A stretch of DNA of 13,290 nucleotides from Prevotellaceae bacterium (GCA_022508635.1 JAFLUV010000048.1:1-13290); one strand, 5' to 3'; positions 1 to 6,546 are shown, numbered from the stretch's first letter. Notes: generated by a model not told the origin, from the letters alone. Made by a program: numbers and translations.

Positions 1-61
1 TCGACTACTCTCTTGAGAGTACTTGACTACTCTCTTGAGAGTACTCCGACGTTCTCCAGAC
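1..61. repeat. 22-bp hairpin-forming tandem repeats, left edge
   Basis: Two full 22-bp units occupy 3-24 and 25-46 and differ only at the last base or two. Each contains TACTCTCTTGAGAGTA, a 7-bp perfect inverted repeat around a TT centre (arms at 6-12 and 15-21 in the first copy). The flank at 44-61 is a diverged continuation that carries CTCCGAC and CGTTCTCC, two words also found in the 22-bp array at the right edge. The array touches base 1, so its full length is unknown. No reading frame or CRISPR-like repeat/spacer pattern is present. The function is unknown; an intergenic repeat family or a protein-binding array are both possible. Confidence 0.8.
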
Positions 62-118
62 AGCGATGAAAGCCAATCGGAACACCGTCCTCGCGCTATA
101 CATTAATTATATACAAGC

Positions 119-153
119 TTTGCCGGTCTCTTTGTAGTGTTTTCGTACATTTG
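119..153 (+). promoter_or_regulatory. Candidate Bacteroidota promoter upstream of the propeller lipoprotein
   Basis: TACATTTG at 146-153 matches the Bacteroidota -7 consensus TAnnTTTG exactly. A TTTG at 119-122 lies 23 bases upstream, slightly longer than the usual 19-21; a second TTTG at 131-134 is too close. The 15-base string TTTTCGTACATTTGT (140-154) recurs exactly at 2350-2364 in the stronger promoter of the long operon. If active, it would give a leader of about 130 nt before the ATG at 291. Confidence 0.4.
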
Positions 154-238
154 TATTGTCCGGGATGCAAATGCCATACTAAAACCGGCAGGTTTTTGCA
201 AAAATGCGCAGACAAGTACATTTTTGTGGCGGGAAAAT

Positions 239-268
239 GGCATCGTATGCCGAAAAAGACTATCTTTG
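239..268 (+). promoter_or_regulatory. Candidate proximal -7 element with upstream inverted repeat
   Basis: TATCTTTG at 261-268 is a perfect TAnnTTTG -7 element about 22 bases before the ATG at 291, a normal position for a Bacteroidota promoter. No good TTTG box lies 19-21 bases upstream. Instead the perfect inverted repeat GGCAT-CGT-ATGCC (239-251) covers the place where the -33 box should be. A weak core covered by a dyad suggests a regulated promoter with an operator or activator site, which is inference. A further near-match, GTACATTTTTGT, lies at 216-227. Confidence 0.45.
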
Positions 269-290
269 CAGCGGAAAAAGAAAGTACGGC

Positions 291-1613
291 ATGAGAATAC
301 ATCTTTTCAAGCAATCCATGCATCGCTGCCGGGCGTTGGCTGCCATCCTGCCCGTCGGGATTTTTATTTGCGTGACGTTGCTTTTCGGAGCAACGGCATG
401 TAGCAACAAGGGGACGAGCGTAAATGTGCTCCACTCCCTAACAGAGGGGAATTTGGCGGGAGAGCCAATAGTGCTCTCGTCGGATTCCGTAAAGAGTATC
501 GAGACGCAGCCGGGCGGGGAATGCCTGAAGCTGGATCTGTCCAACATTGGCAAGAGAACTCCCGCCAGTGAGATCTATGCCTCCTACAGGTTTGTACCTC
601 TGGAAACGACAGGGAAAAGCATCGTCGGACAAGTCGAGAAGATACTGGCATGCGACGGGTGTTTCTGCATCTTAGACCGGCAGAACGCCAATGTCGTCCT
701 GTTTGAGGAGGACGGAAGATACCGGTGCCGGCTGGGAGAAAAGGGACACGGTGCGGGAGAGCACGTGGACGCATGGGACATTGCCTACGACAGGGAAAAT
801 AATCAGCTCGTACTGCTGGATCTGTCCGGAAGGAAGCTGCTCCGGTACGACATGCACGGAAAGCTCCAAGGGGTAGAGCCGATGTATTATCTCTACTCTG
901 GTCTCGAGTTCTGGAAGGATCACATGATATGCCATACGGGCAATGCGCACAACGGTTTTTCCGACATACTGGACCGCTGCCAGCTTGTCATTGCCGATAG
1001 GGCACAGATGCCCGTAGCTAAGGGATTCCAGGTCTCGGAAGAGGCACGGAGCCAATTTACGTATGCCACGCGACTGAGGAATTTTCTTGGGGAAACCTAC
1101 TTCGACGACCTGCTTTCTGATACGATCTGGAGCATCCGCGGGACATACAAGGTTCCGTTTGCGGAAGTAAGGGAGAAAGGAAAGGCACGCTTTACGCACA
1201 ACGAGAGGAAGCACATGACGGACAGATTGTATGTGGAACGCAACGAGGCGTGCCTCCATGCAATAGCATGGCACGTTACGCCAAGGTACGTCTCTCTTAC
1301 GGTCGTAGACCCTTCCGCAGACCGGCATAAACAGATAAGCAACTTGGTCTATAGTCGAAAAAGTGGAGACTACCGCTGTTGTAGCCACGGCAGGAAGCCG
1401 CAGAGATTAGGAGACCATCTCGCCGGAAGTTCCATCGACGGGATCTGCGGAGAGGATGCATTTATACGGATTGTGGAACCGATGCAGCTCGTCTCGTGTC
1501 TGAAGAGCGAGGAGATACGGAATATCATGTCCGAGGAAGAGCGAGGGCTGGCAGAAAGCCTTTCATTGGACGACAATCCGATATTGATGATTGAGAAACT
1601 ATATGATTTTTAA
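291..1613 (+). CDS. Six-bladed beta-propeller lipoprotein, BF3164/DUF5128-like
   Basis: Predicted 440-residue exported lipoprotein of the BF3164-like six-bladed beta-propeller family, common in Bacteroidales; no biochemical role is established that I know of. The chosen ATG lies just downstream of a -7 element and begins a signal peptide: basic start, hydrophobic stretch at residues 15-34, then ATAC with Cys37 as the lipidated residue, a loose Bacteroidota lipobox. The open frame extends 29 codons upstream but would bury the signal. After the signal come family hallmarks: YRFVPLET near residue 100, ILACDGCFCILDRQNANVVLF, and RCRLGEKGHGAGE, the usual first blade. The +2 to +6 residues SNKGT lack the acidic surface-export signal, so the protein probably faces the periplasm. 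A DUF1573 lipoprotein gene follows after 91 bp, a frequent pairing. Arginine codons AGG, AGA and CGG are frequent, unlike the CGT/CGC-rich genes downstream, so recent transfer is possible. Confidence 0.85.
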   Translation: MRIHLFKQSMHRCRALAAILPVGIFICVTLLFGATACSNKGTSVNVLHSLTEGNLAGEPIVLSSDSVKSIETQPGGECLKLDLSNIGKRTPASEIYASYRFVPLETTGKSIVGQVEKILACDGCFCILDRQNANVVLFEEDGRYRCRLGEKGHGAGEHVDAWDIAYDRENNQLVLLDLSGRKLLRYDMHGKLQGVEPMYYLYSGLEFWKDHMICHTGNAHNGFSDILDRCQLVIADRAQMPVAKGFQVSEEARSQFTYATRLRNFLGETYFDDLLSDTIWSIRGTYKVPFAEVREKGKARFTHNERKHMTDRLYVERNEACLHAIAWHVTPRYVSLTVVDPSADRHKQISNLVYSRKSGDYRCCSHGRKPQRLGDHLAGSSIDGICGEDAFIRIVEPMQLVSCLKSEEIRNIMSEEERGLAESLSLDDNPILMIEKLYDF

Positions 1614-1704
1614 CCGGATCGGAATGAAGTCTGAAATTCGAATAGGAGACACAAGAAGCAAAGAGAAATCATAGTAAATTATAGTAAAATTAAAGATCAA
1701 GAAA

Positions 1705-2157
1705 ATGTCAGGAAAGAAGAAAACTTTGGGCATGCTGTGCCTTGTAGCGCTGTGCGTGTACAGTTGCGGGAACGGAGGACAGACAGAGACTGTAACGGAA
1801 GATAGTCGTGAAATGACTGAACTCACGATCATGGGCGGAGAAGCGGACACGATATACAATGTGGGAAAGATACTCAATGACCCTGTGAAATTGGTTGGCA
1901 AAGAGTGGCTGCTCCAGAATACGGGAAAGGCCATGCTGTATGTAGACAGCGTAACAACGTCGTGCGAATGCATATCTCTCAGATATCCGGATTCAATGTG
2001 TACGGCACGTAATAGTTATTTCCCGGTTTTGGCCCTGTTGACACCCGAAGGGGAAAACAGAGCGTTTTCCCATAAGATCAAGGTATATGGCAACTTCAGT
2101 CGTTCGCCATTGACGATGACCATAGAAGGCGAACTCACGGACGAGGTGGAGGACTGA
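1705..2157 (+). CDS. DUF1573-type lipoprotein
   Basis: Predicted 150-residue lipoprotein with one DUF1573-like immunoglobulin-fold domain. Residues 1-21 form a lipoprotein signal (MSGKKK start, hydrophobic core, VYSC with Cys21). The mature part carries the family pattern of a beta strand followed by a paired-cysteine turn: LLQNTGKAMLYVDSVTTSCECI, with CxC near residues 91-93. DUF1573 proteins are abundant in Bacteroidota and no enzyme activity is known; the domain is thought to bind other proteins or envelope parts. It follows the propeller lipoprotein on the same strand across a 91-bp AT-rich spacer with no consensus promoter, so the two are probably co-transcribed. Such pairs often sit beside peptide exporters or thioredoxin-like genes, but none is present here. 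The domain call is good and the function is unknown. Confidence 0.8.
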   Translation: MSGKKKTLGMLCLVALCVYSCGNGGQTETVTEDSREMTELTIMGGEADTIYNVGKILNDPVKLVGKEWLLQNTGKAMLYVDSVTTSCECISLRYPDSMCTARNSYFPVLALLTPEGENRAFSHKIKVYGNFSRSPLTMTIEGELTDEVED

Positions 2158-2251
2158 AAGGGAACGAAACGGTAGACATACTGTTCCTGCACACCAATCA
2201 TGTCGGCAGTCTGGTAGACGAAAAGGCTGAAAAAACATAAAAAGCTTTACC

Positions 2252-2305
2252 GGACAGTAATAAAATTATTTGGGACAGTAATGTTTAATTTGCCAAAACG
2301 TCCCA
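2252..2305. repeat. GGACAGTAAT direct repeats and overlapping inverted repeat
   Basis: GGACAGTAAT occurs at 2252-2261 and again at 2273-2282, a 21-bp period close to two helical turns. The second copy overlaps one arm of an inverted repeat, TGGGAC at 2271-2276 with GTCCCA at 2300-2305. The spacing places both copies on the same DNA face, as expected of a regulator site upstream of the promoter at 2332-2363. No known regulator can be assigned. Confidence 0.5.
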
Positions 2306-2318
2306 TGAAATGTTTTTT

Positions 2319-2352
2319 TCTCTGGGATTTGTTTGTCATATCTCTGGGATTT
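2319..2352 (+). promoter_or_regulatory. 12-bp direct repeats at 22-bp period overlapping the operon promoter
   Basis: TCTCTGGGATTT is repeated exactly at 2319-2330 and 2341-2352, offset by 22 bp. The TTTG box (2332-2335) falls between the copies and the second copy ends four bases before the -7 element. Such placement is typical of an activator or repressor bound as a tandem dimer. A short duplication during promoter evolution is the alternative. Confidence 0.55.
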
Positions 2353-2363
2353 TCGTACATTTG
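2332..2363 (+). promoter_or_regulatory. Consensus Bacteroidota promoter of the nine-gene operon
   Basis: TTTG at 2332-2335, a 20-bp spacer, then TACATTTG at 2356-2363 matches the Bacteroidota form TTTG-N19-21-TAnnTTTG in both boxes and spacing. Transcription would start near 2370, leaving a leader of about 20 nt before the ATG at 2390. No comparable promoter was seen in the short spacers of the following genes, so it may serve the whole run to 10555. Confidence 0.75.
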
Positions 2364-2389
2364 TCGCAAATTAGAGGAAGAGGGTACTT

Positions 2390-2749
2390 ATGAGAGACTC
2401 TGTTGCGATACGAACTTTCTTGTTGTTGCTTGCCATTGCGATGTGTTGGCCGGCTTACGGTGCTGTGCGCAAACGCAGGGTAAGCCGCAGCCCTGACACA
2501 TTGATGGTGCCATTCATGCAGCCAGAGATGCCTCTCAGCAAAAAGATGAACACCTCGATATTCCCTGTGCAGATAACCACTACGGGACGCATGGTACAGA
2601 TACAAAGCGACCACAATCAACTGTTGCCTATCTATACGCGTAGCGGGGCACTCTTCCTCACGGCACGCCTCAACAAGGGTACTAACTGGCTGGGCGGTCT
2701 GCCTCGGGGGCACTACTTCATCAACAACCGGCCTATCACCATCAATTAA
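2390..2749 (+). CDS. Small secreted protein of unknown function
   Basis: I do not recognise a characterised family. The 119-residue product has a clear Sec signal peptide (hydrophobic residues 9-24, likely cut after AYG, residue 24; no lipobox). It then has a basic stretch, RKRRVSR, and a compact, probably all-beta C-terminal part of about 65 residues. Alternating strands such as GRMVQIQS and the ending GTNWLGGLPRGHYFINN resemble in outline the beta-sandwich C-terminal domains of Bacteroidota secreted proteins (type IX sorting domain or DUF3244-like). That comparison is inference from pattern, not a match. The gene is first after the consensus promoter, and its stop codon overlaps by one base an in-frame ATG of the next open frame (TAATG), so it is tightly joined to glsA. 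Confidence 0.75.
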   Translation: MRDSVAIRTFLLLLAIAMCWPAYGAVRKRRVSRSPDTLMVPFMQPEMPLSKKMNTSIFPVQITTTGRMVQIQSDHNQLLPIYTRSGALFLTARLNKGTNWLGGLPRGHYFINNRPITIN

Positions 2750-2787
2750 TGGATGCGGGGCAGGAGAATACAAGAGATGGACGAGAA

Positions 2788-3591
2788 ATGATCAAGGAGA
2801 TAGACATTGATAGCATTGTCAGGCAGCGTGCCGCAAGACATGCCAGGTTCATTCCCAAATGGCTGACAGCTCTGCTGGCGCGCATCATACATCAGGAATT
2901 CATTAACATTTATCTGCGTCGGGGCATGGAAGGCGTCGACTTCTGCCGGGGCGTAGTAGAGTACGTCGGTGCAGACGTGAAAGTGGAGGGTCGCGAGAAC
3001 CTGCCTGCAGACGGACGTCCATGTACTTTTGTCAGCAACCATCCCTTGGGAGCCGTTGACGGTGTCACCCTTGGATGGATCATCGGAGAACATTATGATG
3101 GCAAAATAAAATACCTGGTCAACGACCTGCTTATGAACTTACAAGGTCTGGCACCGCTCTGCGTGCCTGTCAACAAGATAGGCAAGCAAGCACGCTCCCT
3201 TCCCGCAGTCGTGGAAGCTACTTTCAGCAGCGATTGTCATGTCATCATGTTCCCTGCTGGATTGTGTAGCCGCCGTCAGCCCGATGGCACCATACACGAC
3301 CTGCCCTGGAACAAGGCATTCATCAGTAAGAGCGTGCAGCATCATCGCGATGTCGTGCCCGTCCACTTTGTGGGTAGGAACAGCAATCGCTTTTACAATG
3401 TGGCACGTTGGTGCAAGCGCCTGCACCTTCCAAATTTAGCAATGGCGCTTCTACCCGACGAGATGTACCACGCTCGCGGCAAGCACTATGTCGTGCGCTT
3501 CGGAAAGCCCATCCCTTGGCAGACGTTCGACAAGACAAAGACTCCCGTGCAGTGGGCAGCATGGGTACAGGACATGGTTTACAAAATCTAA
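2788..3591 (+). CDS. glsA: Lysophospholipid-type acyltransferase, GlsA-like (glycine-lipid O-acyltransferase)
   Basis: Predicted 267-residue membrane-associated acyltransferase of the PlsC/LPLAT superfamily. With GlsB it is expected to make glycine lipids, GlsA adding the second acyl group to the hydroxyl of N-(3-hydroxyacyl)glycine, as described for the Bacteroides thetaiotaomicron pair. The acyltransferase box is SNHPLGAVDG with His85 and Asp91, an HX5D variant of the usual HX4D. The second block is FPAGLCSR at residues 155-162, matching the FPEGxxSR motif. The open frame also allows an ATG at 2749 overlapping the previous stop; I prefer 2788 because the extra 13 residues are polar and the family, as I recall it, begins near MIKEIDID. 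glsB follows after 53 bp. A generic 1-acylglycerol-3-phosphate acyltransferase is the alternative, but the neighbour favours GlsA. Confidence 0.8.
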   Translation: MIKEIDIDSIVRQRAARHARFIPKWLTALLARIIHQEFINIYLRRGMEGVDFCRGVVEYVGADVKVEGRENLPADGRPCTFVSNHPLGAVDGVTLGWIIGEHYDGKIKYLVNDLLMNLQGLAPLCVPVNKIGKQARSLPAVVEATFSSDCHVIMFPAGLCSRRQPDGTIHDLPWNKAFISKSVQHHRDVVPVHFVGRNSNRFYNVARWCKRLHLPNLAMALLPDEMYHARGKHYVVRFGKPIPWQTFDKTKTPVQWAAWVQDMVYKI

Positions 3592-3644
3592 TCTGCCGCA
3601 GTAGAGTAGATAGAGGAAAACAATATCAGAAGAAAGACAAGGCA

Positions 3645-4637
3645 ATGGAGAATATCATAGAGCCAATCCCCCGCGAAGTGCTCAAGGCGGAACTCACCCC
3701 GAGCAAGCGCCTTCGCATGACCAACAAAAGCAGTAACGAGGTCTACGTCGTCACATGGAAAGACTCCCCGAACGTCGTGCGCGAGATAGGCCGGCTGCGC
3801 GAGATAGCATTCCGCTCAGCAGGCGGTGGCACAGGCAAGAGTTTAGACCTTGACGAGTTTGACACCTGCGAGAACTGCTACAAGCAAATCCTCGTATGGG
3901 ATCCCGACGCGGAGGAAATCATAGGTGGCTACCGTTACATCCTCGGCAAGGATTGGGAAATAGCCCCCGATGGCCAGCCTCTCCTCGCTACCAGTCACAT
4001 GTTCCGATTTTCCGAGCATTTTATGCGCGACTATGCACCTTGGACCATTGAATTAGGACGGAGTTTTGTCACGCTCGAATACCAGAGCACTTTGTGCGGC
4101 AGGAAAGGCATTTTTGCCCTTGACAACCTCTGGGACGGATTAGGAGCCATCGTTGTTATCGAGCCGACAGTGCGCTACCTCTTTGGAAAGTTCACCATGT
4201 ACCCCAGCTATGACCGCATGGCTCGCGACATGATACTCTACTTCCTAAATAAACACTTCCCGGATCCCGACAACCTCATTTACCCCTTGAATCCGCTCAG
4301 CTTCTGGCATGATCCCGAACAGTTCCGCCAGCTTTTCACTGAGGATGATTTCAAGGCGGACTATCGTATCCTTAATCGTGAAGTGCGAGCCTTGGGCTAT
4401 AATATACCGCCTTTAGTGAATGCCTACATGGGACTCAGTCCGACCATGAAGCTTTTTGGTACCGCTATCAACGATGGCTTTGGCGATGTCGAGGAGACAG
4501 GCATCCTTATTGCTGTGGACGAGATACTGCAAGAGAAGCGTATGCGCCATATTGATACGTTTGCCGCCGAACATCCCGAATTGGTGAAGATCACGAGTGG
4601 AGCCAACCGAATCTTCTATAAACCGGATGACAAATAG
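3645..4637 (+). CDS. glsB: GNAT/putative-hemolysin family N-acyltransferase, GlsB-like
   Basis: Predicted 330-residue cytoplasmic N-acyltransferase of the COG3176 'putative hemolysin' or OlsB-like group. In Bacteroides thetaiotaomicron GlsB joins a 3-hydroxy fatty acid to glycine, giving commendamide-type N-acyl glycine, which GlsA then acylates again. The sequence has a GNAT-like core, KQILVWDPDAEEIIGGYRY near residues 82-100, then WTIELGRSFV and EYQSTLCGRKGIFALDNLW, the conserved acyl-donor region of this group, and a C-terminal half typical of the Bacteroidales members. The open frame continues upstream to 3408 inside glsA in another frame; the ATG at 3645 is chosen because the extension is a shadow of glsA. 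Spacing is 53 bp to glsA and 46 bp to dgt, same strand. The name hemolysin is historical; nothing suggests a toxin. Confidence 0.85.
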   Translation: MENIIEPIPREVLKAELTPSKRLRMTNKSSNEVYVVTWKDSPNVVREIGRLREIAFRSAGGGTGKSLDLDEFDTCENCYKQILVWDPDAEEIIGGYRYILGKDWEIAPDGQPLLATSHMFRFSEHFMRDYAPWTIELGRSFVTLEYQSTLCGRKGIFALDNLWDGLGAIVVIEPTVRYLFGKFTMYPSYDRMARDMILYFLNKHFPDPDNLIYPLNPLSFWHDPEQFRQLFTEDDFKADYRILNREVRALGYNIPPLVNAYMGLSPTMKLFGTAINDGFGDVEETGILIAVDEILQEKRMRHIDTFAAEHPELVKITSGANRIFYKPDDK

Positions 4638-4683
4638 CGTTCTTCTGACTTCCTCAAAAAATAGGAAGGGAAGATGAAGCGAA

Positions 4684-6069
4684 ATGACAAATGACGGAAT
4701 GTTAAACGAGAAGATGAAGTGGGAAAGACTTCTCTCAAGCAAGCGCTTGGGGCAGGAAGACATGCAGGGAAGCAGTGATGATCGCACTGAGTTCCAGCGC
4801 GACTATGACCGCCTTATCTTTTCTGCGCCTTTCCGTCGCCTGCAAAATAAAACGCAGGTCTTCCCATTGCCAGGCAGCATTTTTGTGCACAATCGCCTTA
4901 CGCATAGCCTGGAGGTAAGCAGTGTAGGTCGTAGTCTGGGCAACGATGTCAGCCGACTTATCCTACAGCATCGTCCCGAACTCTATAGCACCCACTTTAC
5001 TGAACTTGGTGCCATTGTCAGTGCTGCCTGCCTGGCTCATGATTTGGGAAACCCCCCTTTTGGGCATAGCGGCGAGAATGCTATCGGCACATACTTTAGC
5101 GAAGGGGCAGGACAGTTCCTGAAAAATTACGTTTGCCAAGAAACAGGTGATGGGATTTCGCCTAAAGAGTGGGAAGACTTGATACATTTCGAAGGTAATG
5201 CCAATGCTTTCCGTCTGCTCACGCATCACTTCAAGGGACGCCGTAGGGGAGGATTCGGCATGACGTATAGTACCCTGGCAAGTATCGTCAAGTATCCTTA
5301 TTCCTCCGATTTAGCAGGTGACAAACGCAAGTTCGGCTTCTTTTGCAGCGAGCAGGAAGATTATGAACGTATCGCCAAAGAACTCGGTATCTTTCGCCTT
5401 CCTGCTCCTGATGGTGCAGTCTGCTATGTACGGCATCCGCTTGTTTACCTCGTTGAGGCGGCTGACGATATCTGTTACGAGATAATGGATATCGAGGATG
5501 CACACAAGCTGAAGCTCCTGACGACAGAAGAGACTAAGCATCTGTTCCTCGCTTACTTCAATGAGAACGATCAACGTCGTATCATAGAGCGTATGGAACA
5601 GCTCGTGGATGATGTCAATGAACAAGTTGTCTATTTGCGTTCCTGCGTCATTAACTGTCTGGAGCAGCAGTGTGTCCAGGCTTTTATCGAAAACGAGGAA
5701 GCTATTCTTAGTGGTCGTTTTGAGGGAACGCTGATCCAGCATATCAATGACCTTCCACGCCGTGCCTATGAAGAATGTGAGCGGACAGCATATGCAAAGA
5801 TATATCATTGCAAGGACGTCGTGGATATCGAGATCGCGGGTTACAAGGTCATCACTACGCTGACCGACCTCATGGTGCAGGCAGCCATACACTCTGATCG
5901 TGCTTTCTCCGATCTGCTGATAAATCGTGTTAGCACACAGTACGACATCCTTGCACCTACTCTTTACGGTCGCATCATGGCTGTCCTTGACTATCTCTCT
6001 GGCATGACCGATGTGTATGCCCTCGATCTCTATCGCAAGATAAACGGTATGAGCCTGCCAAATGTATAG
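4684..6069 (+). CDS. dgt: Deoxyguanosinetriphosphate triphosphohydrolase (dGTPase)
   Basis: Predicted 461-residue HD-domain enzyme that hydrolyses dGTP to deoxyguanosine and triphosphate, controlling dNTP pools. The metal-binding residues are present: NRLTHSLEV with His74, AHDLGNPPFGHSGE with the His119-Asp120 pair, and a later Asp in VEAADDICYEI. The N-terminal FSAPFRRLQNKTQVFPLP is a strong dGTPase signature just before the HD domain. Length is close to Bacteroidales homologues and a little shorter than E. coli Dgt (505). The ATG at 4684 has the purine-rich GGAAGGGAAG about 10 bases upstream; an alternative start at 4714 (MKWERLL) would also match the family. It lies between glsB and dut at 46 and 42 bp. 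dGTPases also restrict some phages, but the neighbours here are housekeeping. Confidence 0.93.
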   Translation: MTNDGMLNEKMKWERLLSSKRLGQEDMQGSSDDRTEFQRDYDRLIFSAPFRRLQNKTQVFPLPGSIFVHNRLTHSLEVSSVGRSLGNDVSRLILQHRPELYSTHFTELGAIVSAACLAHDLGNPPFGHSGENAIGTYFSEGAGQFLKNYVCQETGDGISPKEWEDLIHFEGNANAFRLLTHHFKGRRRGGFGMTYSTLASIVKYPYSSDLAGDKRKFGFFCSEQEDYERIAKELGIFRLPAPDGAVCYVRHPLVYLVEAADDICYEIMDIEDAHKLKLLTTEETKHLFLAYFNENDQRRIIERMEQLVDDVNEQVVYLRSCVINCLEQQCVQAFIENEEAILSGRFEGTLIQHINDLPRRAYEECERTAYAKIYHCKDVVDIEIAGYKVITTLTDLMVQAAIHSDRAFSDLLINRVSTQYDILAPTLYGRIMAVLDYLSGMTDVYALDLYRKINGMSLPNV

Positions 6070-6111
6070 TATTCCAATAAGTTCAACAAGTCTTGTAATA
6101 ATATAGTTACT

Positions 6112-6546
6112 ATGAATATCCAAATCATTAATCGCAGTCATCATCCGTTGCCTGAGTATGCTACGGAGCAGTCGGCAGGCGTGGACCTTCGTGCCAACAT
6201 TGATGCTCCCATAGAACTTCGTCCTTTAGAGCGTCGCCTCATTCCTACCGGACTCTTCATTGCTTTGCCGCCTGGCTATGAGGCACAAGTGCGACCGCGT
6301 AGTGGACTGGCTATCAAGCATGGCATTACTGTGCTCAATGCGCCTGGCACCATTGATGCAGACTATCGCGGCGAAGTATGCATCATACTTGTCAATCTTT
6401 CCAATGAATCTTTTACAATAGCTGACGGCGAGCGTATCGCCCAAATGGTTATCGCTCGACACGAGCAAGCAACATGGGAACAGGTAGAGGTTCTTTCGGA
6501 GACGGAACGCGGGACTGGTGGTTTCGGACATAGTGGCATCAAGTGA
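6112..6546 (+). CDS. dut: dUTP diphosphatase (dUTPase)
   Basis: Predicted 144-residue trimeric dUTPase, which converts dUTP to dUMP and pyrophosphate, keeping uracil out of DNA and supplying dUMP for thymidylate. All five family motifs are intact: SAGVDLRA (21-28), PRSGLA (62-67), GTIDADYRGE (79-88, with the catalytic Asp82 region), GERIAQMVI (106-114) and RGTGGFGHSG (133-142), the glycine-rich arm that closes over the nucleotide. Length is normal. It follows dgt by 42 bp with no consensus promoter between them, so both pool-cleaning enzymes are likely on one transcript. In Bacteroidales dut commonly precedes the TPR, DUF4292 and EnvC-like genes found here. Confidence 0.96.
   Translation: MNIQIINRSHHPLPEYATEQSAGVDLRANIDAPIELRPLERRLIPTGLFIALPPGYEAQVRPRSGLAIKHGITVLNAPGTIDADYRGEVCIILVNLSNESFTIADGERIAQMVIARHEQATWEQVEVLSETERGTGGFGHSGIK

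Noticed and set aside
672..1388. 238-codon minus-strand open frame opposite the propeller gene
   Set aside because: No domain, signal or promoter was found; the plus-strand propeller motifs run through the same bases.
3408..3644. 79-codon upstream extension of glsB
   Set aside because: It overlaps the end of glsA in another frame, is Arg/Ser-rich and unlike the family; the ATG at 3645 gives the expected N-terminus.
3645..4637. Hemolysin toxin
   Set aside because: The hemolysin label of this COG is historical; the motifs fit an acyltransferase and there is no secretion signal.
4649..4668. CTTCCT/AGGAAG hairpin between glsB and dgt as terminator or RNA switch
   Set aside because: Six pairs with an 8-base A-rich loop and no T-run; too weak to stop transcription, and no riboswitch pattern is visible.
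5311..6144. 277-codon minus-strand open frame opposite dgt
   Set aside because: It lies almost wholly opposite a clear dGTPase gene, has no recognisable domain or signal, and arises from codon bias on the other strand.
4684..6546. dGTPase plus dUTPase as an antiphage defence island
   Set aside because: Both are full-length housekeeping types in a conserved setting, with no toxin, nuclease, integrase or other defence gene nearby.
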